From NCBI GenBank assembly GCA_018240685.1, contig JAFEFG010000015.1, positions 1 to 57,157 on the forward strand: DNA of 57,157 nucleotides, written 5' to 3'. The stretch's first letter is position 1, and each line of letters starts with the position of its first letter. The notes under the pieces were generated by a model, which was not told the DNA's origin, searched no databases, and was given only the letters and a program-made list of their open reading frames with translations. The position numbers and the translations under genes are program-made. Positions 17,707 to 25,568 of the stretch are shown here, one piece after another. The DNA comes from Pseudomonadota bacterium (GTDB taxonomy: Bacteria > Pseudomonadota > Alphaproteobacteria > Reyranellales > Reyranellaceae).

Positions 17707-18489
17707 TCAGGGTGCGAACTGCTCCTTGAGGATGCGTTCCTCGAGGTCGTGTTCCGGATCGAACAGCAACGGCAGCTGGATGTCGTTGGCTTCCGTCACG
17801 GTCACCTTGGAGATGTTCGAGATCTCGACCGAGTCCGCGGCGGCCGCGACAGGCCGCTTGCGCGGATCGAGCACCGTGAATTCGACCCTGCTCTGGTGCG
17901 GCAGCAGGGCGCCGCGCCAGCGACGCGGTCGGAAGGCGTTGATCGGTGTCAGCGCCAGCAAGCCGGCGCCGAGTGGAATGATGGGGCCGTGGGCAGAAAG
18001 GTTGTAGGCGGTCGAGCCGGCCGGCGTTGCAACGAGCACGCCGTCGCAGTGCAGGTCGGGCAGCCGCATCTGGCCGTCGACGGCGACGGCGATACGCGCG
18101 GTCTGGCGGCTCGAGCGCAGGAGCGACACCTCGTTGATGGCAACGACTTCGTGGCGTTGTCCGCGGGTGGTCGTCGCCACCATGCGCAGGGGCGTGAGCA
18201 TCACCTCCCGCGCCGCCTTCAGGCGGGCGAGCAGTCCGCTGGCACGATACTGGTTCAGCAGAAACCCGACCGTTCCGAGATTCATGCCGAAGATCGGCGT
18301 CCGGCGCCGGATATTGTTGTGCAAGGTGTGCAGCATCAGGCCGTCGCCGCCGAGGGCGACGATGATGTCGGCCTTGGCCGGCGTCACCGAGCCGTAGCGC
18401 TTCTCCAACGCCACGCGCGCGGCACGCGCGACCGGCGTTGCCGCAGCCACGAAGGCCAGGCTCGGGGCGGAAGAGGGTGAGACTGACAT
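17707..18489 (-). CDS. nadK: NAD kinase
   Basis: Phosphorylates NAD to NADP, an essential step. The 260-residue protein has the GGDG motif (G47-G50, catalytic D49), [11 protein letters not shown], the conserved NEVSLLRSS and the glycine-rich [16 protein letters not shown]. Length fits the short bacterial forms common in Alphaproteobacteria. It is convergent with the SDR gene, with 19 nt between the stops. Confidence 0.95.
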   Translation of the reverse strand: MSVSPSSAPSLAFVAAATPVARAARVALEKRYGSVTPAKADIIVALGGDGLMLHTLHNNIRRRTPIFGMNLGTVGFLLNQYRASGLLARLKAAREVMLTPLRMVATTTRGQRHEVVAINEVSLLRSSRQTARIAVAVDGQMRLPDLHCDGVLVATPAGSTAYNLSAHGPIIPLGAGLLALTPINAFRPRRWRGALLPHQSRVEFTVLDPRKRPVAAAADSVEISNISKVTVTEANDIQLPLLFDPEHDLEERILKEQFAP

Positions 18490-18583
18490 CGGGCCTCGGC
18501 AACGGCTTGGAACGGAACCGCACTATAGCGACCGGTGCCGTCGTTGCGATAGAATCCCGCCAAAAGGGAAGATGGAGGAAACG

Positions 18584-19459
18584 ATGGAATTGGTCCCGCT
18601 GGCACAGGGCTTCGGTGTCGAGGTTCGCGGCCTGGGCATTCTCGACGTGGCCACCGACGCCGATGCCTACAAGGCCGTGCGCGGCGCCTTCGAGGAGCAC
18701 TCGCTGCTGGTCTTCCGCGACCAGCCCGTCGCCGACGACGTCCAGGTCGCCTTCAGCCGCGCCTTCGGCCCGCTCGAACTGACCAAGGTCGCGTCGCTCG
18801 GACAGAATACGTTCTATTCACGCCTGACCAACACGATGAACGGCAAGGTCGTGCCGCCCGACCACCGGCAAGTGCAGGTCGCCAAGGCCAATGCGCTCTG
18901 GCATACGGATTCTTCCTTCAAGAAGACGCCGGCCCTGGCGTCGGTGCTGACCGCGCGCGTGCTGCCGGGAGAAGGCGGTGAGACCGAATACACCTCGACG
19001 CGGTTGGCGTGGGACCGCCTGCCGGCGAATCTGCAGGAGCGGCTGAAGGACGCCGTGGCGACGCACTCCTATGCGAACAGCCGCGACCAGATCCACCCCG
19101 ATCTTGCCACCGAGATGGAGCGCCGGTCATTGCCGCCGGTGCGGTGGCGCCTGAACTGGCGCAATCCGACGAACGGCCGCCGGGCGCTTTATGTCGCCAG
19201 TCATGCCTATGCGATCGACGGCATGGACGATCGTGTGGCACGGCAGCTGCTCGCACAACTCGTCGACGAAGCGACGCGCCGTGAGTTCGTCTACAGCCAC
19301 AAGTGGCGGCAGGGCGACGTGGTGATGTGGGACAATCGCGCCATGCTTCATCGCGGCCGCCCCTGGGACTATACGCACGAGCGGACGATGGTGCGCACGA
19401 CCATCTCGGCAACCGAAGCCGACGGCCTGAACGATGTGAGGCCGCCCGCCGTTCATTGA
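18584..19459 (+). CDS. TauD/TfdA-family Fe(II)/2-oxoglutarate dioxygenase
   Basis: A non-heme iron oxygenase of 291 residues. The facial triad is visible as H107 and D109 (WHTDSS) and a distal His in MLHRGRPWDY, with the 2-oxoglutarate-binding Arg in HERTMVRTT. A ribosome-binding site (GGAGGAAACG) places the start at 18584; an in-frame ATG at 18572 lies within it. It stands alone between divergent NAD kinase and a convergent radical SAM gene. TauD, TfdA and related enzymes differ mainly in substrate pocket, so the substrate is not assigned. Confidence 0.9.
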   Translation: MELVPLAQGFGVEVRGLGILDVATDADAYKAVRGAFEEHSLLVFRDQPVADDVQVAFSRAFGPLELTKVASLGQNTFYSRLTNTMNGKVVPPDHRQVQVAKANALWHTDSSFKKTPALASVLTARVLPGEGGETEYTSTRLAWDRLPANLQERLKDAVATHSYANSRDQIHPDLATEMERRSLPPVRWRLNWRNPTNGRRALYVASHAYAIDGMDDRVARQLLAQLVDEATRREFVYSHKWRQGDVVMWDNRAMLHRGRPWDYTHERTMVRTTISATEADGLNDVRPPAVH

Positions 19460-19490
19460 ACGGTCGGGCGCGACAGGGGCGGTGGTCGGA

Positions 19491-21299
19491 CTACTCCGCC
19501 GCCGCCAGGCGCTGGTTCTGGGCCACGGCGGCACGGGCGCGCGCGAGATCCTCGCCGCGCTTCTTGGTGACGGCCGCCTCGCCGCCCGCCGTCTCGGCGA
19601 ACAGGGCAAGCTTGTCCATCTCTTCCTCGGCCACGGGCTCGAGCGCGAGATCGGTATATTCGAGCCGCTTGGGATCGTGCTTGACCCGCTGGCCGATGCG
19701 CCAGCCCTGCCAGGCCAGCCGCGCGTAGATCTTCAGCTTGCGCCAGGTCTCGGCGGCAAGCTTCAGATGGAAGATGCCGACCGGTTCGATGGGCAGACCG
19801 TAGCGGCGGTCGCGGCGGTATTTCATGCGCACGATGCCGCCCTCGAGCGGATGCACGCCCTCGGCCTCGAACATGATCTTGAACATGGTCATGAAGTTCG
19901 CCGGCTCGGCCGGGTCACGGCCGGCGATGGCGCCGTGCCGGCGGGCCACCGTCTCGATGTGTTCGGGCGTGTAGTAGGCCTTCCACGCGTCGCGGTAGGT
20001 CTGGTCGAACTCCGCGTCGCTCATCTTGGGGTGATGGACGACACGGTGGTGCAGGTCGAACTTGTTGAGGTCGGGATCCATCCACGCGCCCTGCTTCCAC
20101 AGCGTCTGGTGGTCCTCGGAGCCGGGCAGCGGCGTGAGGATGAACAGCTCCAGGATGTCGAGCGGAAGTTCCTTCTTGATGATCTCCATGTCGCGCAGCA
20201 CCGACTCGCGCGTGTCGCCGGGGAAGCCGAGGATGTAGCCGGCCCAGGTCGAGATACCTGCCGCATGCCACGCCTGCAGCATCTTGCGGTATTCGGTGAT
20301 CTTGTTCTGCCGCTTCTTGGCCGCCAGCAGGTTGTCGGGGTTGATGTTCTCAAGCCCGATGAAGACGCGATAGACGCCCGCCCATTGCGCCTTGGCGATG
20401 AAGTTCGGGACGCGATGGCATTGCGTGTCGACCTGGATGATCAGCGACGTGTGGATGCCTTCGTTTTCCTTCAGCTCGATCAGCCGGTCGAAGAACTCTT
20501 CCCAATGCCGGTTGCGGGCCATGTTGTCGTCGGTGATGAAGAACGACGTGATGCCCTGCTTGTAGTTCTCGCGAACGATGTTCTCGAGATCGTCGGCGGT
20601 GCGGAAGCGGCTCTTGCGTCCCTGCACGTTGATGATGGTGCAGAACGAACACTGGAAGGGACAGCCGCGGCCGAGATCGAAGCTGGACCTGCGCCCTTCG
20701 TTGCGCGCCAGAGCGGCAGGCGGCAGGCCGGGAGTCGGAGCGCCTTCCAGACCCGGCAAATCGTCCATGTAGTTGTAGAGCGGCTTGAGGGTGCCGTTCC
20801 AGGCATCCTTCAGCACCACATCGAGACGGCCTTCTTCCGCCTCGCCGGCAAAGATCGATACGCCCATGTCCATCGCCGCCTGGATCTCCGGCGGCACGAC
20901 CGGCAGCATCGACAGGCAGCCGGCGGCATGGAACCCGCCGATGGCAACCGGCAGGCCGGTGGCGAGGAACTGGCGGGCGAGGTCGACAGCCCGAGGGAAC
21001 TGGTTGCTCTGAACGCCGACGAGGCAGACCAGGGCCTTGCCGCCGGTACGTCGAATGTCGGCAGCGATGCGGTCGCAACGCACGCGCGTGTTCGTCTCGT
21101 CGAACGGCTTGATCACGATGTCGACGTCCGGTCCCAGGACGTGGCGCTTACGGCAGTCTTCGCCGAGGCCATAAAGCGCCGCGAGCGTGTTCGACGGAAT
21201 GTGCGATTTCAGCCACGTAATCGGATAGCCGTCATCGTCGTAATGCGTCGGCTTGATCAAAATCAGCTGGAATATCTTGGCCTTGGCTAAACCGCCCAT
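19491..21299 (-). CDS. B12-binding-type radical SAM protein
   Basis: A 602-residue enzyme with an N-terminal Rossmann-like half (about 8-165, LVGVQSNQFPRAVDL and VAIGGFHAAGCLS) typical of cobalamin-binding radical SAM proteins, then the cluster motif GCPFQCSFC (C213, C217, C220), and SAM/core motifs FFITDDNMARNRHWEEFF and AGYILGFPGDTRESV. The usual DxHxxG base-off cobalamin motif is not clearly present. The C-terminal 150 residues are basic and end in an Ala/Arg-rich tail. The start MGGLAKAKIF was chosen as the last Met before the conserved part. No neighbour indicates the substrate. Confidence 0.82.
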   Translation of the reverse strand: MGGLAKAKIFQLILIKPTHYDDDGYPITWLKSHIPSNTLAALYGLGEDCRKRHVLGPDVDIVIKPFDETNTRVRCDRIAADIRRTGGKALVCLVGVQSNQFPRAVDLARQFLATGLPVAIGGFHAAGCLSMLPVVPPEIQAAMDMGVSIFAGEAEEGRLDVVLKDAWNGTLKPLYNYMDDLPGLEGAPTPGLPPAALARNEGRRSSFDLGRGCPFQCSFCTIINVQGRKSRFRTADDLENIVRENYKQGITSFFITDDNMARNRHWEEFFDRLIELKENEGIHTSLIIQVDTQCHRVPNFIAKAQWAGVYRVFIGLENINPDNLLAAKKRQNKITEYRKMLQAWHAAGISTWAGYILGFPGDTRESVLRDMEIIKKELPLDILELFILTPLPGSEDHQTLWKQGAWMDPDLNKFDLHHRVVHHPKMSDAEFDQTYRDAWKAYYTPEHIETVARRHGAIAGRDPAEPANFMTMFKIMFEAEGVHPLEGGIVRMKYRRDRRYGLPIEPVGIFHLKLAAETWRKLKIYARLAWQGWRIGQRVKHDPKRLEYTDLALEPVAEEEMDKLALFAETAGGEAAVTKKRGEDLARARAAVAQNQRLAAAE

Positions 21300-21652
21300 G
21301 CGGACCCCATCATCATCCCGAAATCCGCGTGCGGTCGCTTGACTCGCCAGACGGTATGCCCGCTCACACTGCGCTGCCCCATCCCCTGACACAAGCCCTT
21401 ATGCCGCGAAAGGAAAAACCTTCCTCTTCAATACGTTATGAACTGAACAAATAGCCCCGGCAAGCATGACAACAATGTTGTCTTGCACCTCTGCGGACAG
21501 TCCTACCTATTCCGACGCCGCCACTTATCTGGAGGTGCTATTTTCTTACAAAATGCGCCGTGGCGCTTCAGGGACCGCGTTAAACGGCATGCGCGTCGCC
21601 TTTATCGGGCTCGGCGCATGCCGGAGTTACGCAAGCGTCAGCCGCTTTGGCG
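21300..21652. other. Intergenic region upstream of the radical SAM gene
   Basis: About 350 bp, visibly A+T-richer than its surroundings and without a credible gene. It contains two symmetric sequences: a 16-bp near-palindrome at 21427-21442 (TTCAATACGTTATGAA) and a perfect 7-bp inverted repeat at 21468-21482. It should hold the promoter of the minus-strand radical SAM gene. The superoxide dismutase gene ends at its right edge. Confidence 0.5.
21468..21482. promoter_or_regulatory. Inverted repeat GACAACA-A-TGTTGTC, possible operator
   Basis: Two perfect 7-bp arms separated by one base, lying 169 nt upstream of the radical SAM gene start in an A+T-rich patch. The short centre argues against an RNA hairpin and for a protein-binding site. 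The regulator is unknown. Confidence 0.35.
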
Positions 21653-22264
21653 TCAGCCGAGGTTCTTTTCGGCGAAGGCCCAGTTGACGACCTTGTCCAG
21701 CCAGTCCTTCACATGGTCCGGACGGCGGTTCTGGTAGTCGAGGTAGTAGGCGTGCTCCCACACATCGACCGTCAGCAGCGGGGTCTCGCCGTGCGCGATG
21801 GGGGTATCGGCGTTCGACGTGGTGGTGATCTTGAGCTTGCCGTCGGCGCCCTTCACCAGCCAGGCCCAGCCGCTGCCGAACTGGCCGACGGCCGCCTTCT
21901 GGAAGGCTTCCTTGAACTCCTTCACGCCGCCGAAGCTCGACTGGATCGCATCCTTCAGCTTGCCGGTCGGCTCGCCGCCCTTGGGCGACATGCTTTCCCA
22001 GTAGAAGTTGTGGTTCCAGATCTGGCCAGCATTGTTGAAGATCGCCTTGTCCTTGTCGTTCCCCGCGGACTTCTTGACGATCTCTTCCAGGGAGAGCCCT
22101 TCGTAGGCCGACCCGGGCAGCAGGCCGTTGAGGTTGTTCACGTAAGCGGCGTGGTGCTTGGCGTAGTGGAAAGAGATGGTCTTCGCCGAAACGACCGGCT
22201 CTAGCGCGTTGTCAGCGTAGGGCAGCTTCGGGAGTGAAAAGGCGTTGGGCTTGTCTGATGGCAT
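21653..22264 (-). CDS. sodB: Superoxide dismutase, iron type
   Basis: Detoxifies superoxide in the cytoplasm. The 203-residue protein has the four metal ligands H33, H85, D167 and H171 ([25 protein letters not shown]). Gln just before the second ligand (NNAGQIWNH) marks the iron-type enzyme rather than manganese. The ATG follows GAGGAGTCCAAAAGTC; longer starts lack support. It is divergent from the bacterioferritin gene, so an oxidative-stress and an iron-storage gene share this intergenic region. Confidence 0.95.
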   Translation of the reverse strand: MPSDKPNAFSLPKLPYADNALEPVVSAKTISFHYAKHHAAYVNNLNGLLPGSAYEGLSLEEIVKKSAGNDKDKAIFNNAGQIWNHNFYWESMSPKGGEPTGKLKDAIQSSFGGVKEFKEAFQKAAVGQFGSGWAWLVKGADGKLKITTTSNADTPIAHGETPLLTVDVWEHAYYLDYQNRRPDHVKDWLDKVVNWAFAEKNLG

Positions 22265-22298
22265 GACTTTTGGACTCCTCGTTGCGAAGGCCCGGACC

Positions 22299-22469
22299 AT
22301 GGAACGCGCGTATCCAGTTTATGTTGCGTCCCATTTTCGCCGGGCTGGCGCTTCGCGAATTGGCCTTTGGCAGGAATTTGTCAAGGCAAAGGAGGAATTA
22401 GGCCGGGAAGGGTTGCCCACGGCCGTGTCTCCGTATCATGTAGAGGAGCAACCTGGAGGCCAGTCATGA
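22299..22469 (+). CDS. Possible 56-residue small protein overlapping the bfr start
   Basis: An ATG-initiated frame of 56 codons in the sodB-bfr intergenic region, beginning [17 protein letters not shown] and ending EEQPGGQS. Its TGA overlaps the bfr ATG as ATGA, the usual sign of translational coupling. The upstream ribosome-binding site is weak (AAGG). No family recognised. It may be a leader peptide for bfr or a chance frame. Confidence 0.3.
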   Translation: MERAYPVYVASHFRRAGASRIGLWQEFVKAKEELGREGLPTAVSPYHVEEQPGGQS

Positions 22470-22951
22470 AAGGAAATCCCCAGATCGTCGCGGAGCTCAA
22501 CAAGCTCCTGAAGAACGAACTGACGGCAATCAACCAGTATTTCCTGCATGCCCGGATGATGAAGCATTGGGGCTTCGAGCGGCTGGCCAAGAAGGTCTAC
22601 GAGGAGTCGATCGGCGAGATGAAGCACGCCGACCGGCTGATCCAGCGTATCCTGTTGCTGGACGGCTTGCCGAACCTCCAGGATCTGGGCCGGCTTGCAA
22701 TCGGCGAGACCGTCCCGGAATGCCTTGAGGCCGACCTCAAGCTGGAAACGGCGGCCTGGTCGGACCTGGTTGCGGCCGTGGCGGTCTGCGAGACGGCGCA
22801 GGACTATGTCAGCCGCGAAATCGCGGTCGACATCCTCGCGGACGCCGAGTCGCATATCGATTTTCTGGAAACCGAAATTGCCCTTATCAGCAAAGTGGGA
22901 TTGCAGAACTACCTGCAGACCCAGATCGGTGAAGGGAAGGACCCCGGCTGA
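22466..22951 (+). CDS. bfr: Bacterioferritin
   Basis: Iron-storage protein forming a 24-mer cage with haem. The 161-residue product has the ferroxidase ligands in [11 protein letters not shown] (Glu18) and [11 protein letters not shown] (Glu51, His54), with Met52 as the haem ligand, and a second Glu-x2-His in [13 protein letters not shown]. The start MKGNPQIV is supported by CTGGAGGCC just upstream. It is convergent with bfd, the ferredoxin that reduces it, with 3 nt between stop codons. Confidence 0.95.
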   Translation: MKGNPQIVAELNKLLKNELTAINQYFLHARMMKHWGFERLAKKVYEESIGEMKHADRLIQRILLLDGLPNLQDLGRLAIGETVPECLEADLKLETAAWSDLVAAVAVCETAQDYVSREIAVDILADAESHIDFLETEIALISKVGLQNYLQTQIGEGKDPG

Positions 22952-22954
22952 AGC

Positions 22955-23155
22955 TCAGTCGGCGGCGAAAAGAGGCGCTGTCGACGGCGCGTCCACGGTC
23001 GCCTGCACGATCCGCTTGCGCATGTCCCCGGCGCAGCCGCCGCACTGGGGTTGGTGGCCACAGGCCCGAAAGATATCCACCGGCCGTCGGGCGCCAGCCC
23101 GCACGGCGGCGTCGACGTCACGATCTCGGATGGCTCGGCAGATGCAGATATACAT
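22955..23155 (-). CDS. bfd: Bacterioferritin-associated ferredoxin
   Basis: A 66-residue [2Fe-2S] protein that mobilises iron from bacterioferritin. C4 and C6 in MYICICRAI and the CGGC pair near residue 40 (HQPQCGGCAGDM) supply the cluster ligands in the family's pattern. It is transcribed toward bfr from a separate promoter with a Fur-like sequence, which fits storage and release being made under opposite iron conditions. Confidence 0.95.
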   Translation of the reverse strand: MYICICRAIRDRDVDAAVRAGARRPVDIFRACGHQPQCGGCAGDMRKRIVQATVDAPSTAPLFAAD

Positions 23156-23171
23156 GCGGTTTCGTCGCGGC

Positions 23172-23212
23172 TGATAATCAATTGCATTGCCAAGATAAGA
23201 ACCATTCGCAAC
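23172..23212. promoter_or_regulatory. Fur-like A+T-rich operator upstream of bfd
   Basis: On the minus strand, 17-57 nt before the bfd start, lie TTGCGAATGGTTCTTATC and GCAATTGATTATCA in tandem. Both resemble the degenerate Fur/Mur hexamer repeats (NATWAT-like) seen before iron-starvation genes. The assignment is by eye and the match imperfect. Confidence 0.4.
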
Positions 23213-23349
23213 AAGGTCAAGTCGCGACGCGGGCCCTCGAGATTGGTCCCGCGGCGAGGCCGGGACGGTTCCGTGACGCGGCCGCCGGTATCACAAAGCG
23301 GGCGGGATGGCCTTGTCAGGGAAGGCATCGCGCCGCATGGTGCGGGCCG

Positions 23350-23802
23350 ATGAGTGAACCGCGTTATTGGGACGACTACGAAGTCGGCAAGAAGTACCCG
23401 CTGGGATCGACGACCTTCACCGAGAAGGAGATCGTCGATTTCGCCAAGCTCTACGATCCCCAGGATTTCCACGTCGACGTCGAGGCGGCCCGCAATTCCC
23501 TTTTTGGGGGGCTCATCGCATCGGGGTGGCACGTCTGCGCCAAGCTGATGCGGCTGTTCGTCGACAACTATGTCGACAAGCGCACGGCGCTGGGTTCCCC
23601 GGGCGTCGACGAAATCCGCTGGCTGAAGCCCGTCCGGCCGGGCGACACGTTGACGGGCTGGGTCGAGTGCGCAGCGAAGGTGCCCTCGAAGAGCAAGCCC
23701 GACCTCGGCATCATCCACGAGAACTGGAAGGCGACGAACCAGAATGGCGAACTCGTGATGACGGCCAAGGGCGTCAACATGGTGCGCCGGAGGCCGGCAT
23801 GA
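23350..23802 (+). CDS. MaoC-family (hotdog) dehydratase
   Basis: A 150-residue hotdog-fold protein. YDPQDFHVDVEAAR carries the Asp-His pair expected for an (R)-hydratase, and GGLIASGWHVCAKLMRLF matches the MaoC core helix. First gene of a four-gene operon: its TGA overlaps the next ATG (ATGA). Probably acts on an acyl-CoA or acyl-type substrate; which one is not known. Confidence 0.85.
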   Translation: MSEPRYWDDYEVGKKYPLGSTTFTEKEIVDFAKLYDPQDFHVDVEAARNSLFGGLIASGWHVCAKLMRLFVDNYVDKRTALGSPGVDEIRWLKPVRPGDTLTGWVECAAKVPSKSKPDLGIIHENWKATNQNGELVMTAKGVNMVRRRPA

Positions 23803-24647
23803 AGCGTGCGGTGAGAGGGCTCGACCATGTCGTCGTCATGGTTGATGGCATCGATGCGGCCCAGCGTGCCTACGAAAGGCTCGGCTTCCAGGTCCAGCCG
23901 CGCGGCTTGCACGAGAAGCTCGGTACCGCCAATCATCTCATGATCTTCGACAAGGATTATTTCGAGATCCTGGGCATCGTTCGGGACACCGAGTTTAACG
24001 CCGAACGGCGCGAATGGCTCAGGGCCACCGGCGGCGGCCTCGCCAATGTTGCGCTGGCCACCGACGGCGCGGATATCGCCTATGAGGCGTTCAAGGCCGC
24101 CGGACTCGAGCCCGACGCTCCGCTGGCCTTCGACCGCGCGGTCGAGATTGCCGGGCATGCCGAACGTGCAGCCTTCCGGACCGTACGCATTCCCAAGACG
24201 CACATGCCCGTCGTCGGGTTTTTCGTCTGCGAGCATCTGACGCCGCAATTCGTCTATCGCCCCGAATGGGCGAAGCACCCCAACGGGGCGCGCGGGATCC
24301 TGGGCGTGACGGTCATCGCCGACCAGCCGGAGAAATGGAGCGGGGAACTCGCCAGGTTTTTCGGCGCCGGGGCCATCGTGCGCGATGGGGATGGGCTTCG
24401 AGTCGACACGGGCACCCAGCCGGTCACCTACCTCACGCGCGCGGGCTACCGGGCTCGTTATCCCGGCATCGAGCCGGCGCGGCCCGGCGACCATGCGGCG
24501 CTGCTGCGCCTGCGGGTCGATTCACTGGCGACTTGCGAGGCGTTGCTCGCTGGCAACGGCGTGAAGGTCGTGAAGCCCGATGCCAGTCGTCTGCTCGTGC
24601 CGCCGTCGGAAGCGTCGAACCTCGCCCTCGAATTCGCCGAGCGCTAG
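23799..24647 (+). CDS. VOC-superfamily protein, glyoxalase-like (PF13468 type)
   Basis: A 282-residue protein with an N-terminal VOC half (GLDHVVVMVDGIDAAQRAYERLGF, then NHLMIFDKDYFEILGI) and a second, weaker half (GILGVTVIADQPEKW). Length and pattern fit the glyoxalase_3-like group. Metal ligands are His in LDHVVV, Glu in YFEILG and possibly His or Glu in the second half. It starts 4 nt inside the MaoC gene and ends 4 nt before a thioesterase gene. No defined reaction. Confidence 0.8.
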   Translation: MKRAVRGLDHVVVMVDGIDAAQRAYERLGFQVQPRGLHEKLGTANHLMIFDKDYFEILGIVRDTEFNAERREWLRATGGGLANVALATDGADIAYEAFKAAGLEPDAPLAFDRAVEIAGHAERAAFRTVRIPKTHMPVVGFFVCEHLTPQFVYRPEWAKHPNGARGILGVTVIADQPEKWSGELARFFGAGAIVRDGDGLRVDTGTQPVTYLTRAGYRARYPGIEPARPGDHAALLRLRVDSLATCEALLAGNGVKVVKPDASRLLVPPSEASNLALEFAER

Positions 24648-24651
24648 GACG

Positions 24652-25095
24652 ATGGCGTTCGATCTTTCCGACCGAAGCATCTACGGCTTCGCGACCTCCG
24701 AACACCTGCGCTTCGCCGACGTCGACGCCAACGGGCATATCAACAACGGCGCCTTCCTGCAGCTCCTGGAGAATGCGCGCGTTTCCTATATGCGCGAGAT
24801 CGTCCGCGCAGGCCTGCCGCGCTTTCGCGTCGTGGTCGGCCGGCTCGAGGTCGATTTCAAGCGCCAGATGTTCTATCCGGGCACCGCAACCGCCTGCGCC
24901 CGCCTGATCGAAGCCCACGAACGCAAATGCGTCGTCGGCCATGGCCTGTTCGATGCCGCCGGCAACTGCACCGCGGTGCTGAAGGCGATCATGGTGTCGC
25001 TGAACGAGCAAACCCACCGCAGCACGCCGTTCGAGTCCGCAGTGCGTGCGGCTCTCGAGCGGCTCGCCGCCTCTCCGCATGGACTGCCGACATGA
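24652..25095 (+). CDS. Acyl-CoA thioesterase, 4-hydroxybenzoyl-CoA thioesterase type
   Basis: A 147-residue single hotdog protein. FADVDANGHINNGAFLQLLENAR contains the Asp-x-Asn-x-His-x-Asn arrangement of the YbgC/4HBT group, with the catalytic Asp in DVDANGH. The ATG follows the VOC stop by 4 nt (TAGGACG); the next gene overlaps by ATGA. Part of the CoA-thioester operon. Confidence 0.88.
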   Translation: MAFDLSDRSIYGFATSEHLRFADVDANGHINNGAFLQLLENARVSYMREIVRAGLPRFRVVVGRLEVDFKRQMFYPGTATACARLIEAHERKCVVGHGLFDAAGNCTAVLKAIMVSLNEQTHRSTPFESAVRAALERLAASPHGLPT

Positions 25096-25559
25096 CCGAC
25101 AAGCTCATTCCCGAAGGTTTCCGCACGCTCGACGTTAACGATGATTTCGTCGGCCTCATCGGGCCGCTCTGGTTCAAGGCCGAAGGCGACAGGCTCAGGG
25201 TCGGCCTGCCGCTGGAGCCGCGTCACGGCAATCCCATGGGCTGGGCGCACGGCGGACTGCTGGTCACGGTCGCCGACATGGTGATGGGGGCGGGCTCCGG
25301 CCACGCCACGGGCATCCGTTGGCCGCACCCCACGGTGTCGCTCAGCACCGAATTCGTACGCGGCGCGCGGCTGGGCCAGTGGCTCGAAGGCACCGCCCGC
25401 ATTGTGCGCCGGACGGTCAACTTCTGCTTCTGCAATTGCGACCTTGTCTGCGGCGGCGAGATCGTTCTGGTGGCGTCCGGCGTCTTCAAGGTGCCGGATG
25501 TCGACAGGATTCCGGAGGCGGCGCGGGCGAAGGCCCTTGGCCGGTGGGGCGACGGCTGA
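25092..25559 (+). CDS. PaaI-type acyl-CoA thioesterase
   Basis: A 155-residue hotdog protein with GNPMGWAHGGLLVTVADMVMG, the HGG motif of PaaI-type thioesterases (His-Gly-Gly plus a downstream Asp). Final gene of the four-gene operon, starting in the ATGA overlap. Two different thioesterases beside a hydratase suggest the operon processes or rescues a specific acyl-CoA. Confidence 0.88.
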   Translation: MTDKLIPEGFRTLDVNDDFVGLIGPLWFKAEGDRLRVGLPLEPRHGNPMGWAHGGLLVTVADMVMGAGSGHATGIRWPHPTVSLSTEFVRGARLGQWLEGTARIVRRTVNFCFCNCDLVCGGEIVLVASGVFKVPDVDRIPEAARAKALGRWGDG

Positions 25560-25568
25560 CGTGCCGCG

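Noticed and set aside
19482..21290. Plus-strand frame of about 600 codons opposite the radical SAM gene
   Set aside because: The radical SAM motif and cluster are on the other strand; this frame has none.
8177..21479. The 11-mer ACAACAATGTT occurring near 8177 and again at 21469
   Set aside because: Repeats of this length are expected by chance in 57 kb, and only the second copy sits in a longer palindrome.
21466..21687. Plus-strand open frame of 73 codons left of sodB
   Set aside because: It has no ribosome-binding site and runs into the end of sodB.
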